A DNA stretch of 64,000 bases, taken from contig SAUG01000062.1 in the NCBI GenBank assembly GCA_011316305.1, positions 124,001 through 188,000 on the forward strand, in the 5' to 3' direction. This stretch comes from Rusavskia elegans (lineage: Eukaryota > Ascomycota > Lecanoromycetes > Teloschistales > Teloschistaceae). Below, piece by piece: positions 48,901 through 60,420 of this stretch. Numbering within the stretch: position 1 is the stretch's first letter; each line of letters opens with the position of its first letter. The notes beneath the pieces were generated by a model that did not search any database, was not told where the DNA came from, and worked only from the letters and a program-made list of their open reading frames with translations. The position numbers were made by a program, and so were the translations under genes.

Positions 48901-49320
48901 AATTATTAAAATAAAAAATAAAAAATAGTACTTTAATTAAAAAAGGGAAATAAAATATACTTTTTTATAAAAAATCTAAAAACGAGGATTTTAAGTAGAA
49001 AATTAAACTATATTAAAATCGGACTATTTTTAATTAGAAAAATTAGAAAATCTTAGAATTTTAAACTCGATCTATTTAAAGATATTAAAGTATATTCGGT
49101 ATTCTATATATTTTTTTTAAAACTAATCGATTTCGGAACGCCGTTATAATAGATATTTAATTTCGAAATATAGAAAAAAGATACCTTTATAATTAAAAAA
49201 ATCCTATAGTAAAAAGATTAAAACTATCTAATTAAATAAAAAGGTTATCCTATTTCGGAAAATATTTAGAAATCTAGAAAATATTTAGTAAACTACTAGA
49301 AGGTTCTATAATAGTTCTAC
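45950..49320 (+). pseudogene. Degraded Pol (protease, RT, RNase H, integrase, chromodomain), outer Gypsy
   Basis: The protease active site appears as FINLGVTGYFILKDLA near 46029-46082, with the catalytic Asp now Asn. The RT block starts near 46857 with IDYRKLND, and its catalytic box is at 47153 as YFNNI (both Asp now Asn). RNase H lies near 47600-47900 and integrase near 48150-48830 (IEYINQTLK near 48630). A chromodomain lies near 49090-49310 (KGYPISENI). Almost every stop is TAG or TAA in place of Trp or Gln. The frame is non-functional. Confidence 0.8.
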
Positions 49321-49389
49321 TAAAAGGAACTAAAGAAATTATCGACTAGTTAAAATCGCTAGATAGAATCATCTATTCGAAAGCTATAT

Positions 49390-49394
49390 CGATA
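49390..49394. repeat. Left 5-bp target duplication of inner Gypsy element
   Basis: CGATA; identical to 53368-53372 on the other side of the insertion. Confidence 0.7.
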
Positions 49395-49796
49395 TATTAC
49401 GTCTACGATTCTATAGAAATACTTTGGAAAATTGGCTGGCTAAACGAAGCTAATTATCTATAGCCGCCTATAGCCGACCTTTCTAATAGAATTTTAATAG
49501 GACAGCTATCTATCGGTACTATCGACTACTTTTATTATATATATCGCTCCTTTATTTTTATTAGATTGCTTTATTCGTTAGTTATTAATATAATTATTAA
49601 ATATTCTTATATATTCTCTTTTTAATTACTTTTATAATAAAGATACCTCGTAATATCGCGACCGTACTTTTACGGCTATATAGAATTAGTCGTAATAATC
49701 TATATTAGGATTCCTTTACTATTTAGTAGTTCGGACTATACCTACGACTATAGTTAGATTCGAACGTAATACTCTTTAATATATAGAGATATTATA
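49395..49796 (+). repeat. 5' LTR of inner Gypsy element (402 bp)
   Basis: Matches 52948-53367. A 9-bp tatagccgc unit occurs about twice here and four times in the 3' LTR. Confidence 0.85.
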
Positions 49797-50259
49797 TTTT
49801 AACGATTCCGAAAAATAGATATAAATCGAATTTTTATCTAGCTAATATTATTCGGATAACCTATAGAAGTTATAGTTAATTCGGAGGCTATAAAAAATAT
49901 TATATCGGAAAAATATACGGAAAGGTTTAATATTCCTTTAATTAAAAAAACGGAATCTTACTTTATAGGAACTATTAATAAAATAGGATTCGTTAAAGTC
50001 TAGTTTTAAACTAAACTTTTTTAGATACGGAATAATAATTATAAAGAAAGAATCGTCTTTAATATTATAAAAATATAGAGGGAAGTCTATTTAAATATTC
50101 TCTAGCTTTTAAAATAGAATCTAAAGATTAAATAAATATCGATATAGATAAAAATAAAAAGCTATCTATTTAGTATATCTAAGAGATTAACCGGGATAAA
50201 AAAGATTTATAATATTTTTACCCGGAAATAGTAGACTAAAAAGGAATTAGCTACTATAA

Positions 50260-52930
50260 ATAAAATTCTATAAATAATTAAAAAATTCCAGAACGTATTA
50301 AAGGAACCGAAGAAAAGATTATCTTTACCGGCTTATATTAAAAAAGATTATAAAATTATTATTACGAACTTAAAAAAGCTAAAAGCTAGGCTAATATATA
50401 GATTGAATAATAAATAGTTAAAAGTATTAAAATAATATATTAACTATATCTTTAAGAGAAAATATATATAATATTCTAAATTAAAAATAAAATAACCGGT
50501 AATATATATTTTAAAAAAAATAGAAACCTTCGCCTATATATCGACTTTAGACGATTAAATACGGTTATATAAAAAGATAAATATCTACTACCGCTTCTAG
50601 CGGATCTAAAAAGTATAATTAAAAAAGTAAAGTTTTTTTATAAAACTCGATCTAAGGGACGCGTTTAATCTACTTAGAATTAAATACGGAGACGAATAGA
50701 AAACAATATTTAGAACGAAGTATAAACTATTCGAATATTTAGTAATACCTTTCGGATTAATAAACGCGTCTATAATATTTTAACGCGCGGTTAATAAAAC
50801 TTTATATAACTATTTTAATATTTTTATTATAGTCTATATAGACGATATACTAATATTTTCGGAAATAAAGGAGGAATATAAATAGTATATTTAAAAAATC
50901 TTATAAAGATTTCGGGACTATAATTTTAGAATAAAAGAAAAAAAATTAGAGTTTTTTAAAAAAAAAAGTTACTTTTTTAGAATATATAATCAGACCGGGA
51001 AGTATTACTAAAAAAACGAATAAATTCTAAATAATAAAAAAATAATCGGTATCTAAAAATAAAAAAGATATATAGAATTTTTTTAAGCTTTACCGGATTC
51101 TATTAAAATATTATAGAAAGGTATATAAAGAAAACCGTATCTTTAATAGATTTACTACGGAATAATAGAATATTCTAATAGATACGAATAGAAAACGACG
51201 TATTTAAAAGATTAAAGCAGAGTTTCGCGAACGAAAAAACTCTAGAAATCTTCGATCTAGATAAATAAATTATACTATATACCGATATATCAGATAGAGC
51301 TCTAGATTCCTATATAGTATAAAAGGACAGACTACTAGACTACTATTCTAGAAAACTAACGTCTATAGAAATTAACTATATAACTACCGATAAAAAAATA
51401 TTAGTAATTATTATAAATTTTATATATTAGAAAATATATATAAATAGAATATCGAAAAAAGTTATAGTATATATCGACTATAAAAACCTTTTATCTTTTC
51501 TATTAAATAAGAAACTTAGTTAGAAATAGATAAAATAGTCGGAAGAAATTATATACTATAACTTCGCATTAAAATATACAAAAGATATAAATAATATAGT
51601 AGCTAATACGTTAAATTAAAAAGCGGACTACGACGTAGTAGAAAAAATAAATAGACTTCTATTTAAAAGAAAAGGAAATATACTAGAAAGAATAGAAGCT
51701 TCCGAAGATATTAATAATATTATTTAATAGGTATACGATCCGAAGACTATAGGGTACTAAAAAATAATAAAAACCTTTAGAAAAATCTAGAAAAATATTA
51801 ATATACTAGTACTAAAAAAGTATATTAAAGAATATATTAAAAACTGCCTAGAATATTTAATATCAAAAAAAAGTAAATAAATACTAATTAGTAAATTATA
51901 ATCTATATAAATCTCGGAATAATCTTACTAATATATTATAATAGACTTCGTTATAGATTTTCCGGAATCGGTAGACCTATATATATAAATATTATATAAT
52001 ATAATAGTAATAATTATAGATAGTTTTATAAAATATATACGGTTTATACTATATAAAATAACTATAATAGCAGAATAGTTAGCCTTTCTACTACTAAAAA
52101 CAATTTTCTATAAAAACGGAATCGTAGAAAAAATTATATTAGACCGAAATAAACTTTTTATATCTAATTTTATAGAAGAATTAATATAAATAGTAGGAAT
52201 AGAATAGGTAATATCGATATTATTCTATCTATAAACGGATAGTTAAACGGAATAGATAAATTAAATACTAGAAATATATTTAAAAATCTACTACTCGGAA
52301 AAAAGATAAAACTAGGTCGAATTCCTTCTAATAGTCTAGATAGTAATTAATTCTTTATATAATAAAGATATCCAGACGATACTAGACGAGCTTCTTTATA
52401 AATAATATTAAGGAGAGAAATACCGGCCGAAATAAATAATCTAGCGGCGCGAGTATTTATTAATAGAATAAAAAAAAGCTGGAATAGGACGAAACCCCGG
52501 ATCCAGAAAGTAAAAAAAAAAGTAAAATAAAAAGTTAATAAATTAAAAAAAAACTATAATATTAATAAAGAAAATAAAATATTACTATTAACGAAAAACT
52601 TAATAGATAGAAAGTTAGATAGACTATATATCGGAGCCTTCGAAATTTAGAATATTAAAAAGATAATAGTATACTTTAAACTTCTATTAATAGAAATCTT
52701 TCTAAAGTTCTATATCGGTCTTTTTAAAAAAGCTTCTAATAGAATACCGTTAGCTAAAAACTGAAATTACTAAAAGTATAAAAAATACGAAATTAAATAA
52801 TTTAAAAAAGAAAAAAAAGAAACGGATAAGTTTTTAATTAAGTAGAAAAGATTTCCCGATAAAAAAAGTATATAGGAACTAAGGAAAAATCTTAAAAATA
52901 TTTAAACAACTTTAAAAAAATTTAGAAAAA
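50260..52930 (+). pseudogene. Degraded Pol of inner Gypsy element
   Basis: RT is well readable (RLYIDFRRLNTVI near 50520; catalytic VYIDDILIFSE at 50832-50864, with both Asp intact). RNase H lies near 51258-51640 (LYTDISDRALDSYIVQ). Integrase lies near 51950-52300. A chromodomain follows near 52790-52900 (FLIK(stop)KRFPDKKSI(stop)ELRKNLKN). Stops are TAG/TAA. It retains its catalytic Asp pair, unlike the outer copy, so it is less degraded at that point. Confidence 0.8.
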
Positions 52931-52947
52931 TACTATAGAAAGGGCTG

Positions 52948-53367
52948 TATTACGTTTATAACTCTATAGAAATACTCTAAAAAATTAGCTAGCTAAGCGA
53001 AGCTAATTATCTATAGCCGCCTTTAGCCGCTATAGCCGCTATAGCCGACCTTTCTAATAGGATTTTAGCGGAACGGCTACCTATCGGTATTATCGGCTAT
53101 TTTTACTATAAATATCGCTTTTTTATTTCTATTAGATAGCTTTTTTTATTAGTCGTTAATATAATTATTAAATATCCTTATATATTCTCTTCTTAATTAT
53201 CTCTATAACGAAGATACCTCGTAATATCGCGACCGTACCTTTATAGTTATATAGAATTAGTCGCGATAATCTACGCTAGGATTCCTTTACTATTTAATAG
53301 TTCGGACTACGCCTACGGCTGTAGCTAGGCTCGAGCGTAACGCCCTTCGATATACAGAGACGTTACA
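52948..53367 (+). repeat. 3' LTR of inner Gypsy element (420 bp)
   Basis: Ends CGTTACA; a purine-rich tract (gaaaggg) lies directly before it, as expected for plus-strand priming. Confidence 0.85.
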
Positions 53368-53372
53368 CGATA
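53368..53372. repeat. Right 5-bp target duplication of inner Gypsy element
   Basis: CGATA; identical to 49390-49394. Confidence 0.7.
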
Positions 53373-53826
53373 AAAGAATTTAAATCGATAGAAGAAATCG
53401 GATCCGTATTATCTTTATATTCTAATTTTTTAAAATTTTATAGTTTACTATTAACTATAATACGCTGTTTCTTTTCAATATAATCTAACTAACGAAATAG
53501 ACGCTATTACTTTATATACGTTTTATATAATTCTCTTTTTAATTTTTTATATTTATTTTTAAAACGATATTAACGCGTATTATCTATTAGAGTAAAGTTA
53601 TAAAAATAGATTTATTCTATATAATTTATATACTTTTCGGAATCTTTATTAATATAATAGAACTTTTCCGACTAGAAATAATTCCGATAAAAATATATAA
53701 CTAATATACCGATATCTAATAATAGGACTTTTTTATAACGATTTTTAGTTAATAACCTTTTTTTTTATCTATAAAAAAGAAGGACGGATAGTTTTTTAGG
53801 ATAAAAAATCTAAAAAAAAAACTTAG

Positions 53827-54360
53827 TATTATAAATATAGGCGGTATACTTTAGAGAACGCGGTAGTATTTAGTATAGCGCTAGATTTCCTATTACGCTT
53901 TAATAGATAGAAATATATAGAACAATCTAGATATTAATACTAGCGAGTATTTTAGTAGTTTTAGTAAATAAATACTATAAATACCTTTAATTTTAGTAGT
54001 TTTAGTAAATAAATACTTTAAATTTTTTTATATTTAGTAGTTTTAGTAAGTAAATACTATAAGTACCTTTAATTTTAGTAGTTTTAGTAAATAGGTACTA
54101 TAAAATAAAGCTGTTTTAGTTATTTTAATTTATAAATAATCTAAATAGTAAAAGATTTTATTTATCTATATAGATCCCGAACACGACGCCTTTATAATTT
54201 AAATTTAATTTATTAGTTATCGCTATATACTACTCTAATAATCGAACTAATTTTTTTTTAATTAATTTAAATAATTACCCGTTACATCTCCGTTTATAGA
54301 TATACTAATAAGTCTAACTAATTTTTGGAAATACCAGACCTTCCAAATAGTTCTATAATA
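53827..54360 (+). repeat. 3' LTR of outer Gypsy element (534 bp)
   Basis: Same as the 5' LTR but with four rather than three copies of the roughly 42-bp internal unit, which accounts for the 42-bp length difference. Confidence 0.85.
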
Positions 54361-54365
54361 TTATT
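54361..54365. repeat. Right 5-bp target duplication of outer Gypsy element
   Basis: TTATT; identical to 43666-43670. Confidence 0.75.
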
Positions 54366-56160
54366 TTTTAAACTATTGACGATTCTATTTTATTCTATTA
54401 TTAAAATTTTTTTAAACCGATTTTAATTACTTTTATAAACAAGATTTTCTAAATTTAAATATAAATTTTTAAATTAGATTAATTTTTATCTTTAATTCGA
54501 TACTAGTATAAAGCGAATAATAGTACGTAAAAAAAATACGGCTTTTTCTAAAAGTTCGTACGATTTAAAAATTTCGTTATAGGATTTTTTTTGAATAATT
54601 TCTTTACTATTTAATTCGCTACTATTAAATTATTTTTTTAGAAAAAATATTAGTTTTATAAACGTTTTAAATATTTCCGAAAATAACGGTTTTTAAAACA
54701 GCGATAGCGAAAATAAATCTAATAATAGACGTATTTGATTTTTTAATCGTTAGCGTACGAACTATAAAGACAGGCGTATCGATTTAAATAATCGTTATTT
54801 CCGTCGTAGCGATTCTAATTTAAAACTACTAGAGTTTTTTAATTAAAATTTTAATCCGTCGTTACGTAAATTAATTTTTTTTTAATATTTATGATATTTT
54901 TATAGTCTATCGTAGTATAAAACGTCTATAATAAAAAGTTATTCGATTTTAAAAATTATAAATATAATTACTATATCGTTTTTAAATTGGCTATTTTGGA
55001 TCGGATTTCTATTAATATTTCGAAAATTCGATTCGAATTTTAACGAATCGATTCGACCCGATCTACTAAACGATATAGGTCGGTTTCTAAAATTAAAATC
55101 GAGAATCGGATCGAATTATAAAATAAATATCGATAGAAATTCGATCCGATCCGCTAAACTTTATATATATAGTAAAATTAAATAAATAGTTAAATAGTTA
55201 TTAAGATAATATATATAGATAATATATTTAATCTAATTAGAAATCTTCTAGCTAATATAATTAATTTACTAAAATTTTTTTGAATAGATAGATATAATTT
55301 TTATACTAGAGTTATATTTTTATACTAGAATTATATTTTTATACTAGAGTTTCGCGGTTTTAATAAATCGAATTCGGATTTTCGGATTTAATTCGGAACC
55401 GAATCGGTTTAGTATTTAGAAAAATCGAAACCGATTCGGTTCGATATCTAAAAAAGTCGAAATCGATTCGGTTCGAACTCGAAATATAAACCCGGGTTCG
55501 AAATTCGATTCGACGACCAGTCTAATCGTTTTTATTTAACTTCGCCGCTATAAATAATATTATCAATTTTATAATATAATTATTTCGGATTTTATATTTT
55601 TTAACATTTAATATATTATCGATAATATAAAGCCGTAATATATAACGTTAATAAATTTATACGATATTTTTAAAATTATTATATTATTATCGTATTTGTA
55701 TAGTATCTATATTAGTTATAGCGTCTATAAAATATTTATAACGTATTTCAACGAAATTTTTCGATAACGTAATAATTGAACGTAAAGTACTAGCGGACGC
55801 TATAATATAATATTATAGTATATATAAAAAACTACTTTTTATACGTTTTTCTAAAATTATAAAAAATATATCTTTTAAAATTCTATTTAATCTATAGTTT
55901 TACTTTTTTAAAATCTTTTTTTTTATATTAGCTATTTATATATAGATGTAAAAGAACTTTAGTAGAGATTTTAACGTCCCGTAGAACTTTAGAAACAGTC
56001 GATACAGCCAAAATTTTCGAAGATATTCTAAAATATAGATTATTTAAATCCAGTAAATAAATAATAAATTTTAAAAAAATAAAATTATAGAAAAGATAGA
56101 GTAATAGAAGATATACTCTTTATAATTTTTAAAAAGCGTATAAAAAGTAGTCCTCTGTTT
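54366..56160. other. RIP-degraded sequence with CGGTTCG-rich repeats
   Basis: Around 54690-54900 a charged frame with NNR and SDSN residues is partly readable but not identified. 54990-55130 and 55370-55520 are rich in variants of gaaccgaatcggttcg on both strands, with a small tandem repeat (ttatatttttatactagag) between them at 55305-55350. Such arrays resemble the subterminal repeats of hAT-type MITEs; the identity is unproved. Confidence 0.4.
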
Positions 56161-56643
56161 ATATAGAGTTGTTCGTTAGTGGGGCAATATTGCGCCCGCT
56201 AGCATGTTGCGTTCAGTTGTTGCGCTCCCGAGACAACTCCACCCCTGAGAGCACTAGCGTATATTCTAAACTTTTGATATCATCCTCCGTAGGGACGTTA
56301 TATAAGTGAAGCGGCGTCCACCCCACCGTCAACCACCAACTAGTGTGCCTATATCTCGATGCTGACTATCTCTTCCTCTAGTAGCGTGCTCGTTTCAGCC
56401 GGCTCTCCCCCGAAACGAACACGCTACCAGAAGAAGGGATATGACGCAGGGGAGGGGCGCAGCTCTTCGTTAGAGTTTGGAGCTCAGATCAAGTCCAACC
56501 GAAGGCTGTGGAGTTCAAACGGTTCTCCTTCAGCTTAGACGGCTGAAAGGGAGCGGCCTATTTAGGTTAACAGTATCTTCATTTTCGATTCTTGATTCTA
56601 CAATACCTTGGTATGCTCCAGATCAAAACCAATATTGCCAACC
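56161..56643 (+). promoter_or_regulatory. Upstream region of the membrane-protein gene with a hairpin
   Basis: Normal composition resumes at about 56160. 56381-56396 and 56412-56427 form a 16-bp inverted repeat (15 pairs) with a 15-base loop. No gene supported. Confidence 0.45.
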
Positions 56644-58351
56644 ATGAGCAACATCTCTGTGTCGGTTCCCCTCGCCAACGCTTCCGCCACACTGGATCAA
56701 TTCTACTGCCAAAACACCCGAGACAACCAATTGAGCTGTCTGTCCATCTCACAGTTTGCCACGAGCAACTTTGATCAACTCTGCCCGTCAGGCAGCTGCC
56801 TGGACGCATGCCAGGATCTCGAGCGTCTGTATGCGGTGATCCCGCCAGGGATGCAGGTACAGGCCGACAATTATGGCCTCCCCACCCGCATTCCGGACAT
56901 GATCACTTTGTACGGCATCTGTTTGGGATATGCAAACATTACCCGAGCGCTCCACGTCGCTCAAGGATTCATTCCACCAAAGGAGGCGGCAGTGCTAAAT
57001 CCTTTGTTCCCGCCGAGCACCGAGGATGACCTGCACCGAGTGTGCAATGGTGCCTCTCGCTGCCTTTCGGAAACGTGCGAAAAGTCGACTAACGTCTCGC
57101 GCTGTGCCTGGGAGTGTTCGCCGTCGCAGCTTTTGCTCAACAGCACCACGCCACGGTTGTCGGGACCATATCAGTGCTTGAATGCCATCTGCCATGGCGG
57201 CGTCGGTCTCCCGTTTGGCAATCAGGACGTGGTTGGTGTCGGTGTAGGTCGTCTCCTTGCGCACTCAGCTAATGCCCCAGTTTGCCCACAAGATCCCTGA
57301 CGACAAGCAGATCACCATATCTTACGTGATCCAGAGTGTTTTGGTCCTATTTTCTTGGCTTGGGCTGGCAATTGCGTCGTGGACATCCTTCTACAAGCCA
57401 ACTCGCTCAGGATCCGCCGAAAAAGCCAAAGAAGTCTTTCTAGAGAGCTTGAACAGCTTCCAGCAGGCACAATGCTATTTTAGTATCCCGATCGCAGTGA
57501 CTACATTGATCACTGACCCCTTCCATTTGGACCCTGTGAACGGCTTTGGCTTCCTGCCAGTGGCAATCAATGGCTTCCTGCCACAAACCTTTAACTTATT
57601 GCAGCTACATCGATACAAGCGGCTCTCCTGGTATATTTCTAGCCTCACCTTTCTCTCTTGGTTACTGTCAACTATCAATTTCTGGGCCATTATCAAGTAT
57701 CTCAGCATCGAACGTATCGGTACTCGCGACGCCGAATTTAGGTCTCTTTCAAAGATCGAACCCTGCGGCAGCCTGAACGCCCTTACCTTGTGCATACAGG
57801 CCAAAGGTGTTTCTCCACTCGGCTGGCTATTTCAAACCAAGCTCAGATCTACAGCTTTCGGCGCTTCACTCCTCTTCCGCAGCACCACCATCGGCACCCT
57901 GATCGTGCCCACTATCTGGGTCTTCTGTACCGCCGTCCTGCTTCTCCTTCTCGGTCACCAATGCTTCGGCAGCACCGGCCTCAAAATCTTCCACTCCCGC
58001 AACCGTGTCCCACCGCCCCTGCCTGCAGGGTTTCCCGGCAAACGAGGCCTGCTCACCAACTTCCGCTACATGTTCGCCAATCCCTGGACTGCGACCATCG
58101 GTTTCTACGCCGCCTCGGCTATGTTCTTCCTTTGTACCATCTATCAGGGCTTGCTTTACTACAATTACCTCGCCCTCGATCTTGTCGACCTCGCCGGCTG
58201 GTCCTTTGGCCAAATCGTCGCCATCACCGTCTGGGTCCCCGTCATTTCGGACTACCTGCACCTGCAATTCAGTAAAGCCTTCCAACCCCCCCCCCCCCCC
58301 CCCCCCTCTTTCCCAAACCTTTTGCAAACGGGCTCAAAGTCGATAAAGTAG
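56644..58351 (+). CDS. Cys-rich ectodomain plus multi-pass membrane protein, about 552 aa
   Basis: Exons 56644-57231 and 57281-58351, with a 49-bp intron (gttggt...ctaatgccccag); a 37-bp intron from 57244 would keep the same frame. Start ATG in a good context (caaccATGAGC). Residues 1-196 form a domain with 13 Cys and several N-glycosylation sequons but no classical signal peptide. Then come about seven hydrophobic segments. The layout resembles fungal seven-helix surface proteins of Pth11 type, but the Cys spacing is not that of CFEM and I do not recognise the family. The frame ends soon after a 21-C run (58286-58306). The same frame, beyond one TAG at 58349, continues for 116 coding-like codons, so the true C-terminus may lie at 58699. 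Confidence 0.6.
58286..58306 (+). repeat. Run of 21 C inside coding sequence
   Basis: Encodes seven Pro in the predicted frame. Such runs are prone to length change and sequencing error, and here the reading frame after it is doubtful. Confidence 0.9.
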
Positions 58352-58699
58352 AAAGAAGCTGACCGGCCCCCGATAGAGGAATCCATTGTGGCCCCGTTCG
58401 CCGGCCTCGTCTCCCGCACCACCGCGGCCATGTCAGAGGCCCAACTACCCCTTACCGCACAAGACTCCTCGTACCGCCCCCGCGACGGCCACGCTTACGA
58501 GCGCATGCAAGATTCGCAGCAGCAGCAGCAGCAGCAGCAGCAACGGGGCAGCGATGGCCGAGATAGTTTCGATGACGACGACGATAACGATGATGGCAAC
58601 CGTAAAGGGCAAGAAAATTCAACGTCAGCACTTGAGCCACGGGAGGGCGGGGTGGAGCTGCGGAGTCTAGCTGCTGTGCGGCGTGAGGGGAGTGTGTGA
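58352..58699 (+). CDS. Probable C-terminal cytoplasmic tail of the preceding membrane protein
   Basis: Directly after the TAG at 58349 the same frame continues KEADRPPIEESIVAPFAGLVSRTTAAMSE, then poly-Gln (CAG repeat 58517-58542), an Asp-rich stretch and a stop at 58697-58699. There is no ATG-led start of its own in a sensible place before the Met near 58430. I read it as the tail of the upstream protein, separated by a frame error at the C run, an unrecognised intron or a real premature stop. Confidence 0.4.
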   Translation, partial: KEADRPPIEESIVAPFAGLVSRTTAAMSEAQLPLTAQDSSYRPRDGHAYERMQDSQQQQQQQQQRGSDGRDSFDDDDDNDDGNRKGQENSTSALEPREGGVELRSLAAVRREGSV

Positions 58700-60420
58700 T
58701 GTGGCGTTATATGGGCGGCTTGCCTGGTTACGGGGGGGCCCTCCACTGGGGGACGGGAGAAGGAGTATTTCTGTATTAGAGCTGAAGCTACCGAGGGAAG
58801 GAAGGGAGTTTTGCGTTAAGGAGGACAGCGACAATGGAATAGCGGGATGCCCAGGAAGGCGTCAGATGGGGTGTCAGATTGAGGTCAGCATCAGATTCGA
58901 TACGGCTCTTTATCGGGTCCTCCAGCATCTAAGGATCTTCTCTAGGGGATCTCATAAGATTCGTATAGCACAGCGAAACAGTATATATAGAACCGCAGTA
59001 TAGCTTATAAATATAGGGTTAGGGCTTTCTTTAGATATCTCTATCCCGTATCGTAATTAATAGATTTTTAGTATAAAGCCTCCGCCTATTTTATCTATAA
59101 CGAACGATTTTCTTTAAAGAATTTCTTTTATCAATTAACCGCGAAGTATAATTTCTAACCCCTCTTTTTTTCTTCCCCTTTTTATTTAATATTATTTTAA
59201 TCCATCTCCGACGCCTTTTCCATTACTATTACTATAGATCTAAAGTAGCTGCTAGCTCTAATCGATATTATCTACGATATCTTCGACGAGTTCTATATCG
59301 CGATATCGTTTGCGTTACGTATATTTGTAATAAATGAACAAGTTGGGGGGGGTATGGATGGGTAGCGAGATCCGTATTGCTTTTACGGTGGAGATATGCA
59401 GAGCAGTCCTCCTCTCCTCTCCAATATAAATAGAACAGGAGGAAGAGAAAGAGAAAAGGAAAAACGTACCGAACACCTCACACTCGATCCAACAATACAT
59501 ACCCATCTCCCATCCGCAGCCAGAATCACCGATCCAAGGCTTAGGTTATACCGCGGCAAACCCCCAGAAGCGGCAGATTAAAAAGAGATATAAATAGATC
59601 CAAAATCATCACATGCCCAAAAACTACCCCTAAAAAATATATATAAAAAAAAAAGAATTTAATATCCCTCGTCTTCCACCTCCCCGTTTTCCTCTTCCTC
59701 GCCTAGCTACTCCAATCCTCAACCGCCGTAACTATACCCCCCCACCTCTCCTCCCTCTATCTATTACCCCCTAACCTTAACCCGCAGCGCCCTTCCTTTC
59801 TCCCTCCCCACCCCCGGCATCCGCCGCCGCCGCGCCCCCGTTTCCCCTCGGCGCCAACCGAGTCGGTGCATATCAGCCACCTCATAATGCCTGCGACATC
59901 GCCGCTATATAGAGAGGCGTGCCTATATCTCCGACTGTTGACTGTTGGCGTACGCGGCTGTTCGGGGCGGGTGGCTGGAGAGTAGAGCGGGGCCTGGAGG
60001 TTGGGATTGGGATGAGGTTGTGGGGACGACGAGGGGGCAGGGGGTTGGTTGTTTGACGATGCTGAGGGGGGTTGTTTGGGTTGGGGGGAAATGGTTTGCG
60101 AGTGAGAGGGTGAGGGGGGTTGGGGAGATGAGGAGGAAGAGTGGGTTTAGGTAGGGAGAGAAAGGCGTCGTATATGCTAATGGGGAGGGGGGTGGGGTGG
60201 TGTTTGTTGATGGTGCTAGGGGGCGATCAATTTGACGGAGATTGTTCTTGGGGAATGAGGATTGAGGGATGAGTGGATGTTTTGATGTAATTTCTCTTTC
60301 TGTATGCTAGAATACTGAGAATCGGAGTATCATACTTACACACGCGTTTTTTCATTCGGTCCACATGGTTTCCCTGGATGCAAAAATTTCTCTCACGAAG
60401 ATCCTTCTTCTTCTTCGTCG
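58700..60420. other. Intergenic with a small RIP patch and skewed GC-rich stretches
   Basis: 58980-59320 is AT-rich and RIP-like. 59700-59830 is strongly C-rich and 59950-60200 strongly G-rich on the plus strand. No gene supported. Confidence 0.4.
59314..59460 (+). repeat. Dispersed repeat, copy 2
   Basis: Similar to 41200-41345; this copy keeps more C and G, so it is probably less mutated. Confidence 0.55.

Larger units (their letters stand above)
49395..53367 (+). mobile_element. Inner Gypsy chromovirus nested in the outer one (3.97 kb)
   Basis: LTRs 49395-49796 (402 bp) and 52948-53367 (420 bp) begin TATTACG, probably from TGTTACG, and end in TTATA or TTACA. A CGATA duplication flanks the insertion, which lies just downstream of the outer chromodomain. 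Only about 460 bp separate the 5' LTR from the RT region, too little for a normal Gag and protease. Inserted in the same orientation as its host. Confidence 0.85.
43671..54360 (+). mobile_element. Outer Gypsy chromovirus, RIP-degraded and interrupted
   Basis: LTRs 43671-44162 and 53827-54360 flank gag, protease, reverse transcriptase, RNase H, integrase and a chromodomain in plus orientation, all with many TAG/TAA stops. A TTATT duplication borders both ends. Subtracting the nested insertion (49395-53367 plus 5 bp) leaves about 6.7 kb, a normal Gypsy size. The order RT-RNaseH-integrase-chromodomain assigns it to chromoviruses. Confidence 0.88.

Noticed and set aside
59010..59030. TTAGGG-like telomeric repeat
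   Set aside because: Only about one and a half units; no array.
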